Shown: positions 51,731 through 60,137 of the stretch, piece after piece | Position numbering within the stretch: position 1 is the first letter of the stretch | Layout of the letters: every line of letters starts with the position of its first letter | Origin: Pseudomonas sp. B21-056 | Lineage (GTDB): Bacteria > Pseudomonadota > Gammaproteobacteria > Pseudomonadales > Pseudomonadaceae | Assembly: GCF_026016325.1 (NCBI RefSeq) | Contig: NZ_CP087203.1 | Location: 3,286,001 to 3,350,000, forward strand | Direction of reading: 5' to 3' | Length of the DNA: 64,000 nt | Translations under genes and position numbers: made by a program | The notes under the pieces: model-generated | Database searches by the model: none | What the model saw: the letters and a program-made list of their open reading frames with translations, nothing else | What the model was told of the DNA's origin: nothing

Positions 51731-53125
51731 CTAGCGCAATACGGATTTGAGTTCGATGAAGCGACGGGTCGCCAGCAACCCGGCCGGATGGCTGTGACAG
51801 CGGGCCGAGAGCCAGGGGATCAGGGTCTGCATCTGCTCATCGGGCGTCTGGCCGCGCAACGCCTGCTGCAGACTTTGCACATCGGGGTCATCCGTCGGCG
51901 CTGGCGGCTCGCTGGCGGCAGCGTGGTTGCGTCGGGGCGCCGAACGAGTGCCCTCTTCCAGCCAGTCGCCGGCAATCCAGTCGTGCAACAGCTGTTTTTC
52001 GTAGGGACTGAACACCCCGAACATCGCCGCGCCGGCCCCTTCGATCAGCGTCCAGAACCGACTGTTCTGCGGGTCTTCATGCCGCCGGATCCAGCCTTTG
52101 CCTTGCATTGCGTCGAGGAAGCCTTCCAGTTGGCCCGGCGCCGCCAGCCACTGGTTGACGGTCTTGCCTTCGAACTTGCAGTAATCGGAATGCATGTGCT
52201 GGCCGAACGGGCGTTTGCGTTCGAGCATCTCCAACACTTCGCGATGCAGGTCGAAGGACTCGATGATCGCCCGGCTGCCCTGCCCCAGGTCATTAAGGCG
52301 ATAACCCAGGGTGACCCGGCGCCAGAAGGCCTCGCGGTCGGCCTCCATCGGCAGCAGTTGCAGCAGCGATTGCACGGCTTTGTGGGCGTGGCCGGTGCTG
52401 GCGTTGTCGATGGTCACGTGGAGGGTGAAGTAATACGGATCGATGTCCAGTTCGCTCAGCTCATAGGCGCTGATCAACAGATGCAAGGGCAATTGCTCGT
52501 AGCCCAGGTTGTAGCCGATGACTTCGGGCAGGTATTCATCGCCGGCATACCCCAGGGCCAGTTGCACCGCGCCTTGCAGGTAGCGCTCATCGTCGATGTC
52601 CGGGGCATCCGCCAGGCCGTGTTCGGCGAGGAGCTTGCGGTAGATCACCACGTGGTTCTGCGCCGGAACGCCGTCGCCCAGCTCCTCCAGGTAGGTGCAC
52701 AGCAATCCTTCGAAGCGATGGTCGTGCCAATGCTTGAGCACGCCATACAGCCAGGCGCCGTCCACCAGCTTGGTCGGCGCAACGGCCTGGAGAAAATACA
52801 AGGCGTGGGCCTTGCTGGTGAAAAACGCCCGCGGCCCGCCGCTTTTGCGTCGTTCCAGGTAGTCGGCATATTGCCGGGCCACACCGGCGCTGTGCTGCTC
52901 GACCCAGGCTTGCAGGGCCATGGGGTCATCGGGCATTTCCTGGGGCAACGCTGCAGCCTGTTCCAGGCATGACTGGAGAAAGGCCTGGGCCACGGCTTGC
53001 CGGTCGGCATCGTCGGGGCCCTGGAGCAGCTGCTCGTAGCATTGGCGCACGTTCCCGGCAGCGGTGAACGGGTCAGTAAACGGTCGCCCGGTGGCGGGCC
53101 GGTGAAGGGATGTCAGCGCAGTCAT
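51731..53125 (-). CDS. Iron-containing redox enzyme family protein (heme-oxygenase-like diiron fold)
   Basis: A 464-residue, mostly helical protein. I assign it to the 'iron-containing redox enzyme' group from the central GYAGDEYLPEVIGYNLGYEQLPLHLL and DPYYFTLHVTIDNASTGHAHKA stretches, where Glu, Asp and His residues could bind iron as in heme-oxygenase-like diiron oxidases. Known members of that fold cleave C-C bonds or hydroxylate N atoms in natural-product pathways. The last ~80 residues are a Pro-rich linker and a small helical tail. It is the first gene of the four-gene run ending in ligD. Confidence 0.75.
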   Translation of the reverse strand: MTALTSLHRPATGRPFTDPFTAAGNVRQCYEQLLQGPDDADRQAVAQAFLQSCLEQAAALPQEMPDDPMALQAWVEQHSAGVARQYADYLERRKSGGPRAFFTSKAHALYFLQAVAPTKLVDGAWLYGVLKHWHDHRFEGLLCTYLEELGDGVPAQNHVVIYRKLLAEHGLADAPDIDDERYLQGAVQLALGYAGDEYLPEVIGYNLGYEQLPLHLLISAYELSELDIDPYYFTLHVTIDNASTGHAHKAVQSLLQLLPMEADREAFWRRVTLGYRLNDLGQGSRAIIESFDLHREVLEMLERKRPFGQHMHSDYCKFEGKTVNQWLAAPGQLEGFLDAMQGKGWIRRHEDPQNSRFWTLIEGAGAAMFGVFSPYEKQLLHDWIAGDWLEEGTRSAPRRNHAAASEPPAPTDDPDVQSLQQALRGQTPDEQMQTLIPWLSARCHSHPAGLLATRRFIELKSVLR

Positions 53126-53355
53126 AAGGGCCTCATGGGTGCTTGGCAGGACGCTGAATCAGCACGTCTCTTCCAGTGCAGAGCCCTGCGCGTGGCGAAA
53201 AATTCCCTTGGGTTGAAACGCAGCCGGATAAACGGGGTATGCCGTTGTGAGGGGAACCCTCGCTTCGTTCGTGCTCTCGAATGAAGGAACCAGGGTATGT
53301 GAGGCGTTGCCCTGCGCCACAGGGTTCTGGTTTATCCGGCCATCAAGGAGCACCA

Positions 53356-54705
53356 ATGATCTTCACAGCGTGGGTTGCGGTGCTCGGTGCCGTATTGCTG
53401 ACCCTGGCCCTGACCTCTTCCTACCTGCGCTGGATGCCGGTCACCACATCGGCGATGTGCCTGGCGCTGGGCGTCGCCATCGGTCCGGCGGGGCTCGGGT
53501 TGTTGAAGCTGGACATCGTGGACTCCACGATCTGGATGGAGCACCTCACTGAAATCGCCGTGGTGTTTTCGCTGTTCGTCAGCGGCCTGAAGTTGCGCCT
53601 GCCCTTCAAGGACCGCACCTGGCGCGTGGCCTATGGGCTGGCCGGGCCGGTGATGATCCTGAGCATCGCCGGCCTGTGCCTGGCGCTGCATTATCTGTTC
53701 GGCCTCGGTTGGGGTGTGTCGCTGCTGATCGGCGCAATGCTCGCCCCGACCGACCCGGTGCTGGCGGCGTTGGTGCAGGTCAACGATGCCCGGGATGACG
53801 ACCGGGTGCGTTTCGGCCTGTCCGGCGAGGCCGGCTTGAACGATGGCACGGCGTTCCCATTCGTGATCCTTGGCCTGTTGATGCTGCGCGACGGCAACAG
53901 TGGCTTCCTGCCTGAGTGGATCTTGCGCAACGTGCTCTGGGCCGTGCCGGCAGGCTTGCTGATCGGCTACGGGATGGGCCGCGGCATTGGTCGCCTGACC
54001 TTGTCGATGCGCATCAGAAATGCCGACAGCACTTTGTCGCCCAACGACTACCTGGCCCTGGCGTTGATCGCCCTGGCCTATGTCGCCGCCGAATCGGTCC
54101 AGGGCTATGGTTTTCTCTCGGTGTTCGCCGCCGGGTTGGGCTTGCGCCAGGCCGAAGTGGCCTCCACCGACAAGGACTCGCCCCCCGCCGAACACCTGGT
54201 GCAGCCGGTGGTGGGGCACGAAACCGCCGCGCCAAGGCAAGCGGTGCTGGGCGACACCGAGGCCCTGGATGACGGCCAGGTGGCCGCCGGCGTGATGATG
54301 GGCGATATGCTCGCGTTTGGCAGCTTGGTGGAGCGCGCCATGGAAGTGTTCCTGGTGACCCTGCTCGGGGTGGTGCTGGCCAGCCATTGGGACTGGCGGG
54401 CCCTGGCCATCGGCGCCCTGCTGTTCGGCGTCATTCGTCCATTGTGTGTGCTGGCGATGCCCTGGGGGCGCTTGCTGGACCGCTCGCAACGGTTGCTTAT
54501 CGGCTGGTTCGGCATACGCGGCATCGGCAGTCTGTTCTACCTGTTCTTCGCCTTGAACCATCACTTGCAACCCGAGGTGGCGAACCTGTGCATCAACCTC
54601 ACCCTGTCGGTGGTGGCCCTGAGTGTCCTGGTCCACGGCTTGAGCACCCAGCCGACCCTGGCGTGGTACGAGCGCCACAAGCGATCAGACCGCACCGACC
54701 GCTAA
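53356..54705 (+). CDS. NhaP-type cation:proton antiporter
   Basis: A 449-residue membrane transporter with about 12 hydrophobic segments. The ion-binding region is GAMLAPTDPVLAALVQV (TDP motif) and GEAGLNDGTAFPFV (ND motif), as in CPA1 Na+(K+)/H+ exchangers; WFGIRGIGSLFYL near the C-terminus carries the conserved Arg. A cytoplasmic loop rich in Glu and Pro (residues ~285-330) interrupts the helices. AAGGAG lies five bases before the ATG at 53356. It is divergent from the iron enzyme gene and overlaps the next gene's stop by four bases in convergence. Confidence 0.9.
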   Translation: MIFTAWVAVLGAVLLTLALTSSYLRWMPVTTSAMCLALGVAIGPAGLGLLKLDIVDSTIWMEHLTEIAVVFSLFVSGLKLRLPFKDRTWRVAYGLAGPVMILSIAGLCLALHYLFGLGWGVSLLIGAMLAPTDPVLAALVQVNDARDDDRVRFGLSGEAGLNDGTAFPFVILGLLMLRDGNSGFLPEWILRNVLWAVPAGLLIGYGMGRGIGRLTLSMRIRNADSTLSPNDYLALALIALAYVAAESVQGYGFLSVFAAGLGLRQAEVASTDKDSPPAEHLVQPVVGHETAAPRQAVLGDTEALDDGQVAAGVMMGDMLAFGSLVERAMEVFLVTLLGVVLASHWDWRALAIGALLFGVIRPLCVLAMPWGRLLDRSQRLLIGWFGIRGIGSLFYLFFALNHHLQPEVANLCINLTLSVVALSVLVHGLSTQPTLAWYERHKRSDRTDR

Positions 54706-55238
54706 CCTCCCGGATCGCTCACCTGGATGTAGACCGAATACACCCCCAGCAGCACCCAGAACGCCGCGAAAATCCACGGCGTGCGCACCGAGAACAGCAG
54801 CGACTTGCGGTAGCCTTTGTGGGTCGATTCCCGCTCGCTGAACAGCGGCGACTCGTCATAGACCAGGCCCATCATCGGCTCGGAGCGCAGCAATTCACTC
54901 TGTTTGAAATGCCAATGATCGATGATCTCGTAGGCCGCACGAATACCCGGCCAGGCGTTGAGGGAGCTCAGGAAGCCCAGCAACGCCAGGAATGGCGGCA
55001 CGATCAGGGTGAACAACTTGCCCCACTCCGGGTTCAGATTCGCCATGCACGAAGCGAAGGCAATCACCAGGAACGATTGGGCGGCCAGGTACGCATCGGT
55101 CCGATTGGCCAGGATGCTGGTTTCGTACTGGATCTCCCGGCGATAGAAGTCCAGCCGCTCCTTGGGAGAGCCGAACAACTTGGCCTGGTGTTCCGTCAGC
55201 TCTTCTTCCGGGGTCTGGGTGGTCAGGATTCGGGGCAT
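54702..55238 (-). CDS. Conserved membrane protein of unknown function
   Basis: A 178-residue protein. A helical, charged N-terminus (TPEEELTEHQAKLFGSPKERLDFYRREIQYETSIL) leads to two closely spaced hydrophobic helices at ~50-90 (YLAAQSFLVIAFAS..., LIVPPFLALLGFLSSL) and a third near the C-terminus (PWIFAAFWVLLGVYSVYIQ). I do not recognise a named family with confidence; the layout is reminiscent of SLATT-like small membrane proteins. It converges on the antiporter gene with a 4-bp stop overlap. Function unknown. Confidence 0.72.
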   Translation of the reverse strand: MPRILTTQTPEEELTEHQAKLFGSPKERLDFYRREIQYETSILANRTDAYLAAQSFLVIAFASCMANLNPEWGKLFTLIVPPFLALLGFLSSLNAWPGIRAAYEIIDHWHFKQSELLRSEPMMGLVYDESPLFSERESTHKGYRKSLLFSVRTPWIFAAFWVLLGVYSVYIQVSDPGG

Positions 55239-55382
55239 TGCGCGGGCTATCCCTCGGCGATGATTCGAATCTGTTAGAAGACAGTGCCGCCAGGCAAGTT
55301 CAAGCCAATGGACCGCAGGTCCAACGAAACACCGGCCGGCCGTGAGGGTCTTTAGATCATCGAGGGCGTTGAGGAAGCGGGT

Positions 55383-55613
55383 GTGGATTATCTTGGATGG
55401 GTGCAGTGGCCAGCGATGGTGGTAACGGTGCTTGCCGCCTGGCTGATCGGCTCACGCCAGCCACGGCGACGGGTGATGGGCTTCAGTTGCTTCATCGCGA
55501 GCAACATTCTGTGGGTGGTCTGGGGGCTGCATTCGGATGCGTATGCGTTGATTGTGTTGCAGTTCTGTTTGTGTGCGATGAACTTGCGGGGGTTCAGGAA
55601 GAACACGGGATAG
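55383..55613 (+). CDS. Small two-helix membrane protein
   Basis: A 76-residue protein with a GTG start preceded by GAGGAAG. Two or three hydrophobic segments (MVVTVLAAWLIGS, FSCFIASNILWVVWGL, YALIVLQFCLCAMNL) are separated by a basic QPRRRVMG turn. The pattern is that of small conserved Pseudomonas membrane proteins of unknown role. It lies between the membrane-protein gene at 55238 and a REP pair and shows no partner. Confidence 0.6.
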   Translation: MDYLGWVQWPAMVVTVLAAWLIGSRQPRRRVMGFSCFIASNILWVVWGLHSDAYALIVLQFCLCAMNLRGFRKNTG

Positions 55614-55625
55614 AGCCCCCCTGTA

Positions 55626-55729
55626 GTAGGAGCTGTCGAGCGCAGCGAGGCTGCGATCTTTTGATCTTTCTCTCGCGACTCAATTGTCTGGGACAAGATC
55701 GCAGCCTCGCTGCGCTCGACAGCTCCTAC
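55626..55729. repeat. Long inverted repeat of a third REP class (GTAGGAGCTGTCGAGCGCAG)
   Basis: GTAGGAGCTGTCGAGCGCAG continuing to CGATCTT and its exact complement form two 35-bp arms around about 34 bp. It differs from the other two REP classes in this window and lies between convergent genes. Confidence 0.85.
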
Positions 55730-55779
55730 GATTGTGGCCTGGCTGGAGATATCACAAGCGGATTATCAACAAGCCATGG

Positions 55780-57708
55780 TTATTTCATCGTCTGCCCGAT
55801 CGCCTGCACCAGGTCTATCTGCTTGAACGGCTTGGTCAGCCGTGGCAGTTGGGTGGCGAAGCCTTCCAGGCGTTCGGCGTAGCCGGTGGCCAGGATGATC
55901 GGCAAGGTGGGCTGTCGGTCTCGCAGCAACTTCGCCAGTTGCGCGCCGTCCATCTGCGGCATGGCCATGTCGGTGATTACCAGGTCGATCTCCGGGTTGC
56001 GCTCGTACAGTTCCAGTGCCTGGACACCTGACGGGGCGCAGAGCACCCGGTGTCCCAGGTCTTCGATCAACAAGCGGGTGCTGGTCAGCACCAGGCTGTC
56101 ATCATCGACCACCAGCACCAGCAACTCCTGGGGCGACAACGGCGCCGACGCCTGGACCGATACCGTCTCCGGCGTCGAGTGGTCAGCCACCGGCAACCAC
56201 AACTCGGCGGTGGTGCCGACGCCCTTCTGGCTCTTGAGTATCAAGCGTCCCCCCAACTGCTCGGCCAGGCCATGCACCATGGACAGGCCAAGGCCAGTGC
56301 CCTTGCCAACCCCCTTGGTGGTGAAGAAAGGGTCTACGGCCGAGGCCAGGGTCGCGTCATCCATCCCCTCGCCTTCATCGGTGATCGACAGGCAGACGTA
56401 CCGTCCAGGCTTCAGGGGCACGTCCGCTGCCTCGGTCTCCCGGCGCTCGTCAGCCGCAATCAGGATGCGACCGCCATGGGGCATGGCATCCCGGGCGTTG
56501 GTCGCCAGGTTGAGGATGGCCAGTTCCAGCTGGTTGACGTCCGCCAGGACCGGCGACAGCGCCTCGGCGAAACCGGTCTGGATGTGGATCGACGGCCCCA
56601 TGGAGCTTTGCAGCAGGCCGCTGATGCCCTGCACCAGCGCCGCCAGTTCGACCGATTCGGACGTCAGTTTCTGCCGGCGGGCAAAGGCCAGCATTCGTTG
56701 GGTCAGCGACACACCGCGCAGCGCGCCCTGGGTCGCGTTGTCCAGCAGTTGGGCGAGTTTCGGATCGCCGGGCATGCGCTTGCGCACGATCTCCAGGTTG
56801 CCGAGGATCACCGTAAGCAGGTTATTGAAGTCATGGGCGATGCCGCCGGTGAGCTGGCCGATGGCTTGCAGTTTCTGGGACTGGAACAGCGCCTCACGGG
56901 CCTGCTCAAGGGCCAGCTGCGCCTGGGTGGCGTCGGTGATGTCGCGGGTGATCTTGGCAAACCCCAACAGCGTGCCGGTGTCGCTGCGGATCGCATCGAT
57001 GACCACGTGGGCCATGAACCGCGTACCGTCCTTGCGCATGCGCCAGCCCTTCTTCTCGAAGCGCCCCTCGCTGGCGGCGATGCTCAGCGCCCGCTGTGGC
57101 TCACCGTTTTCACGGTCTTCGGGGGTGTAGAACATCGAAAAATGCCGGCCAATGGCTTCCGCCGGGAGATAGCCCTTGATCCGCTGCGCCCCCTGGTTCC
57201 AGTTGGTCACCAGTCCGTCGGGATCGATCATGTAGATGGCGTAGTCGGTGACGCTCTGTACCAGCAGGCGAAACTGTTGCTCGCTCTGCTTGAGGGTTTC
57301 CTCGGCCATCTTGCGATCGGTCAGGTCGCGAGTGATCTTGGCAAACCCGAGCAAGGCGCCGCTGTGGCTGTCGATGATCGGGTCGATGACCACGTGGGAC
57401 CAGAACAGCGTACCGTCCTTGCGCACCCGCCAGCCCTCGCCTTCGAAACGCCCCTCGCGCAAAGCCGTGTCCAGCGCCCGTTGCGGCAGGCCGGCGGCGC
57501 GGTCCTGGTCGGTGTAAAAGCGGGAGAAATGCTGGCCGAGGATCTCGGCCTCTTCATAGCCCTTGAAACGCCGGGCGCCGGAGTTCCAACTGGTGATGAT
57601 GCCCGTGGGGTCGGTCATGTAGATGGCATAGTCGACCACGGCGTCGATCAACAGCCGAAAACGCTGTTCCTCGTTGATGCGGGCAGTCTTCTTATTGTTC
57701 TCAAGCAT
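55780..57708 (-). CDS. Hybrid sensor histidine kinase (PAS-PAS-HisKA-HATPase-REC)
   Basis: A 642-residue cytoplasmic hybrid kinase. Two similar PAS domains (residues ~15-135 and ~145-262; both start FRLLxxxVxDYAIYM and end LLGFAKITRD) are followed by the H-box GGIAHDFNNLL with His292. The HATPase domain has NLATNARDAMPHGG and GTGLGLSMVHGLAEQ. A C-terminal receiver carries phospho-acceptor Asp580 in VITDMAMPQMDG. There is no transmembrane helix. The near-duplicate PAS domains suggest internal duplication. No separate response regulator gene is adjacent, so signalling may run through a phosphotransfer protein elsewhere. Confidence 0.93.
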   Translation of the reverse strand: MLENNKKTARINEEQRFRLLIDAVVDYAIYMTDPTGIITSWNSGARRFKGYEEAEILGQHFSRFYTDQDRAAGLPQRALDTALREGRFEGEGWRVRKDGTLFWSHVVIDPIIDSHSGALLGFAKITRDLTDRKMAEETLKQSEQQFRLLVQSVTDYAIYMIDPDGLVTNWNQGAQRIKGYLPAEAIGRHFSMFYTPEDRENGEPQRALSIAASEGRFEKKGWRMRKDGTRFMAHVVIDAIRSDTGTLLGFAKITRDITDATQAQLALEQAREALFQSQKLQAIGQLTGGIAHDFNNLLTVILGNLEIVRKRMPGDPKLAQLLDNATQGALRGVSLTQRMLAFARRQKLTSESVELAALVQGISGLLQSSMGPSIHIQTGFAEALSPVLADVNQLELAILNLATNARDAMPHGGRILIAADERRETEAADVPLKPGRYVCLSITDEGEGMDDATLASAVDPFFTTKGVGKGTGLGLSMVHGLAEQLGGRLILKSQKGVGTTAELWLPVADHSTPETVSVQASAPLSPQELLVLVVDDDSLVLTSTRLLIEDLGHRVLCAPSGVQALELYERNPEIDLVITDMAMPQMDGAQLAKLLRDRQPTLPIILATGYAERLEGFATQLPRLTKPFKQIDLVQAIGQTMK

Positions 57709-57762
57709 TTTTGGCCGGGGCGTCCGTGTAGATTTCTTTGCGAAGTATGGTGCAATTCCCTT

Positions 57763-57851
57763 TGTGGGAGCGAGCCTGCTCGCGATAGCGGTCGTCCAAT
57801 TGGCATCTAAGGGACTGACACACCGCTATCGCAAGCAGGCTCGCTCCCATA
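57763..57851. repeat. REP pair overlapping the 3' end of the helicase gene
   Basis: Arms TGTGGGAGCGAGCCTGCTCG and CAAGCAGGCTCGCTCCCATA are inverted about 35 bp apart. The right arm lies inside the helicase reading frame, whose stop codon is at 57807-57809, so the element encodes the protein's last residues. Confidence 0.92.
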
Positions 57852-60137
57852 AGGTTTCGCAGGGTGTTCTTGATTGACAGACCACCAACCCGGCAATAAG
57901 TGCTGCACTCGGGCTTCACCGAAACGGTCGTCGATCAGCATCACCACCCCTCGGTCCTGTTGGGTGCGGATCACGCGCCCCGCGGCCTGGACGACTTTCT
58001 GCAAGCCGGGATACAGGTAGGTGTAGTCGTAACCGTCGCCGAAAATCGCGCCCATGCGCTGCTTGATCTGTTCGTTGACCGGGTTGAACTGCGCCAGCCC
58101 CAGGGTGGCGATGAATGCGCCGATCAGGCGTGAACCCGGCAAGTCGATGCCCTCGCCGAACGCGCCGCCCAGCACCGCGAAGCCGATACCCTGGCTGTGT
58201 TCCATGAACCGTTCGAGAAAGGCTTGCCGGGGTGCTTCGCCCATGCCCCGGGATTGTGTCCAGATGGCGATGTCCGGGTGCCGTTCGGCGAACAGCGCGG
58301 CCACCTGTTGCAAATAATCGAAGCTGCTGAAAAAGGCCAGGTAGTTGCCGGGACGCTCACCGAACTGGCGCGCCATCAACCCGACAATCGGTTCCAGTGA
58401 AGCCTGGCGGTGGGCAAAACGGGTGGAAATCCGACTGACGACCTGGACGTCCAGTTGCCCGGCATGGAACGGCGATTCCACATCGATCCACACCGTGTCC
58501 GCCGGTGTGCCCAACAGGTCGGCGTAGTAGTGCCGCGGGCTCAGGGTGGCGGAGAACAACACGCTGCTGCGGGCCGCCGTGAGCCTGGGTCGCAGGAAAC
58601 CGGCCGGCACCACGTTGCGCAGGCACAAGGTGGACAGGCTGCGCTGACGGCCGAGTTCACGCTTATGGATGTCGAACAGGAAATGCACGTTGAACGACTC
58701 CGCCACCCGGCCGAACTGCAAGGCCTCGAAGTAGAACGCCTGCAAGTCGCCGTCCAGGCCCTGGGGATGGTCATTGAGGTAATCGCCGATGGCCGTGGTG
58801 CACTGGGCCAGCGCCTGGAGCAGTTGCTCCGGTGGCTTTTCATAGGCCTGGTAGACCGCCACCTGAGGCGCGTGCAAAGCGTTCCACTGGCGATTGACCC
58901 GCTGCAAGGACTTCTTCAGCGGCTCGGGTGCGGTTTTGCGCACGGCGGCCAGTGTGGACTGGTCGAGGGTTGCGCTGTACATCTGCCGGCCCCGCTCCAC
59001 CAGGTTATGGGCCTCATCCACCAGGGTTGCGACCGTCAAGCCATCGGCCTGGGCCAGGGCGAACAGCAAGGCGCTGAAGTCGAAATAATAGTTGTAGTCG
59101 GCGACGACCATGTCGGCCCATCGGGCCATTTCCTGGCTAAGGTAGTACGGACACACCTCATGGGCCAGCGCGATCTCGCGCAGCGCAGCCTGATCGAGCA
59201 AGGTGACCTTGCTGGCAGCCTCGCGGGCGCCCGGCAGGCGATCATAAAACCCCCGGGCCAGCGGACAGGATTCGCCATGGCAGGCCTTGTCCGGATGCTC
59301 ACAGGCCTTGTCCCGGGCGATCATCTCCAGGACCCGCAACGGCATCGACGGTGCGCTGTGGGTGATCACCCGCGCGGCATCCAGCGCCAGTTTGCGCCCC
59401 GGGGTCTTGGCCGTGAGAAAGAACACCTTGTCCAATTGCTGTGGCGCCAAGGCCTTGAGCATCGGGAACAGCGTGCCGACGGTCTTGCCGATGCCGGTGG
59501 GCGCCTGGGCCATCAGGCAACGTCCGGTACTGACAGCCTTGAACACCGACTCGGCCAGGTGCCGTTGTCCCGGCCGAAAGCCTGCGTGCGGAAAAGCCAG
59601 CGCCTGCGCCCCGGCGTTGCGTGCCTGCCGGTGGGTCATTTCCTGTTCGGCCCAGGCCAGGAACAACGCACATTGCTGTTCAAAGAAGGCCTCGAGCTGC
59701 GTCGCCTCGAAGCCTTGGGTCAGGCAGGTTTCCTTTTCACTGACGATGTCGAAATACACCAGCGCCACGTCGATGCGTGGCAGTTGCAGCTTCTGGCACA
59801 TCAGCCAGCCGTAGATCTTCGCCTGGGCCCAATGCAATTGGCGATGATTGGCCGGTTGCCTGGAGAGGTCGCCGCGATAGGTCTTCACCTCCTCGACGCA
59901 GTTGCTGATCGGGTCGTAACCGTCGGCCCGGCCCTTGACCCTCATGCTGCGGTAGCGGCCTTCCAGGCTGACCTCGGCCTGATAAGCCTCGTTGCGCCGT
60001 GACGCCACGGTGCGGTGGCCGACGATGCCCTCCAGTGCCGTGGGTGACGGGGTAAAGCGCAGGTCCAGGTCGCCGGTCTTGGCGGTGAACTCACACAACG
60101 CCCGAACGGCGATGCTGTAGGCCGGTTCCGCAGTCAT
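57807..60137 (-). CDS. XPD/DinG-type DNA helicase with N-terminal PD-(D/E)XK-like domain
   Basis: A 776-residue superfamily 2 helicase. Residues ~1-185 carry GRADGYD (Asp72), EEVKTYR (Glu83-Val-Lys85) and HWAQAKIYG, the core of a Cas4/RecB-like PD-(D/E)XK nuclease. The helicase follows: Walker A APTGIGKT at 212-219; iron-sulfur cysteines C279, C286, C291 and C329; DEAH box 374-377; and the C-terminal QAAGRVIRTQQDRG motif VI. It probably unwinds and processes damaged DNA. The VRR-NUC gene overlaps its start by four bases. The final ~14 residues (YGSEPACDSGVSVP) are encoded by a REP element. The ATG at 60137 is preferred to one 24 codons upstream. Confidence 0.88.
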   Translation of the reverse strand: MTAEPAYSIAVRALCEFTAKTGDLDLRFTPSPTALEGIVGHRTVASRRNEAYQAEVSLEGRYRSMRVKGRADGYDPISNCVEEVKTYRGDLSRQPANHRQLHWAQAKIYGWLMCQKLQLPRIDVALVYFDIVSEKETCLTQGFEATQLEAFFEQQCALFLAWAEQEMTHRQARNAGAQALAFPHAGFRPGQRHLAESVFKAVSTGRCLMAQAPTGIGKTVGTLFPMLKALAPQQLDKVFFLTAKTPGRKLALDAARVITHSAPSMPLRVLEMIARDKACEHPDKACHGESCPLARGFYDRLPGAREAASKVTLLDQAALREIALAHEVCPYYLSQEMARWADMVVADYNYYFDFSALLFALAQADGLTVATLVDEAHNLVERGRQMYSATLDQSTLAAVRKTAPEPLKKSLQRVNRQWNALHAPQVAVYQAYEKPPEQLLQALAQCTTAIGDYLNDHPQGLDGDLQAFYFEALQFGRVAESFNVHFLFDIHKRELGRQRSLSTLCLRNVVPAGFLRPRLTAARSSVLFSATLSPRHYYADLLGTPADTVWIDVESPFHAGQLDVQVVSRISTRFAHRQASLEPIVGLMARQFGERPGNYLAFFSSFDYLQQVAALFAERHPDIAIWTQSRGMGEAPRQAFLERFMEHSQGIGFAVLGGAFGEGIDLPGSRLIGAFIATLGLAQFNPVNEQIKQRMGAIFGDGYDYTYLYPGLQKVVQAAGRVIRTQQDRGVVMLIDDRFGEARVQHLLPGWWSVNQEHPAKPYGSEPACDSGVSVP

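Noticed and set aside
50681..52972. 763-codon open frame on the plus strand
   Set aside because: Antisense to the iron enzyme, methyltransferase and ligase genes, all of which have recognisable motifs; the frame itself has none.
53332..54678. 448-codon open frame opposite the antiporter gene
   Set aside because: Very rich in Gln, His and Arg, as expected from reading hydrophobic-helix codons backwards.
58410..60002. 530-codon open frame opposite the helicase gene
   Set aside because: Antisense shadow without motifs; the helicase reading has intact Walker, iron-sulfur and DEAH motifs.
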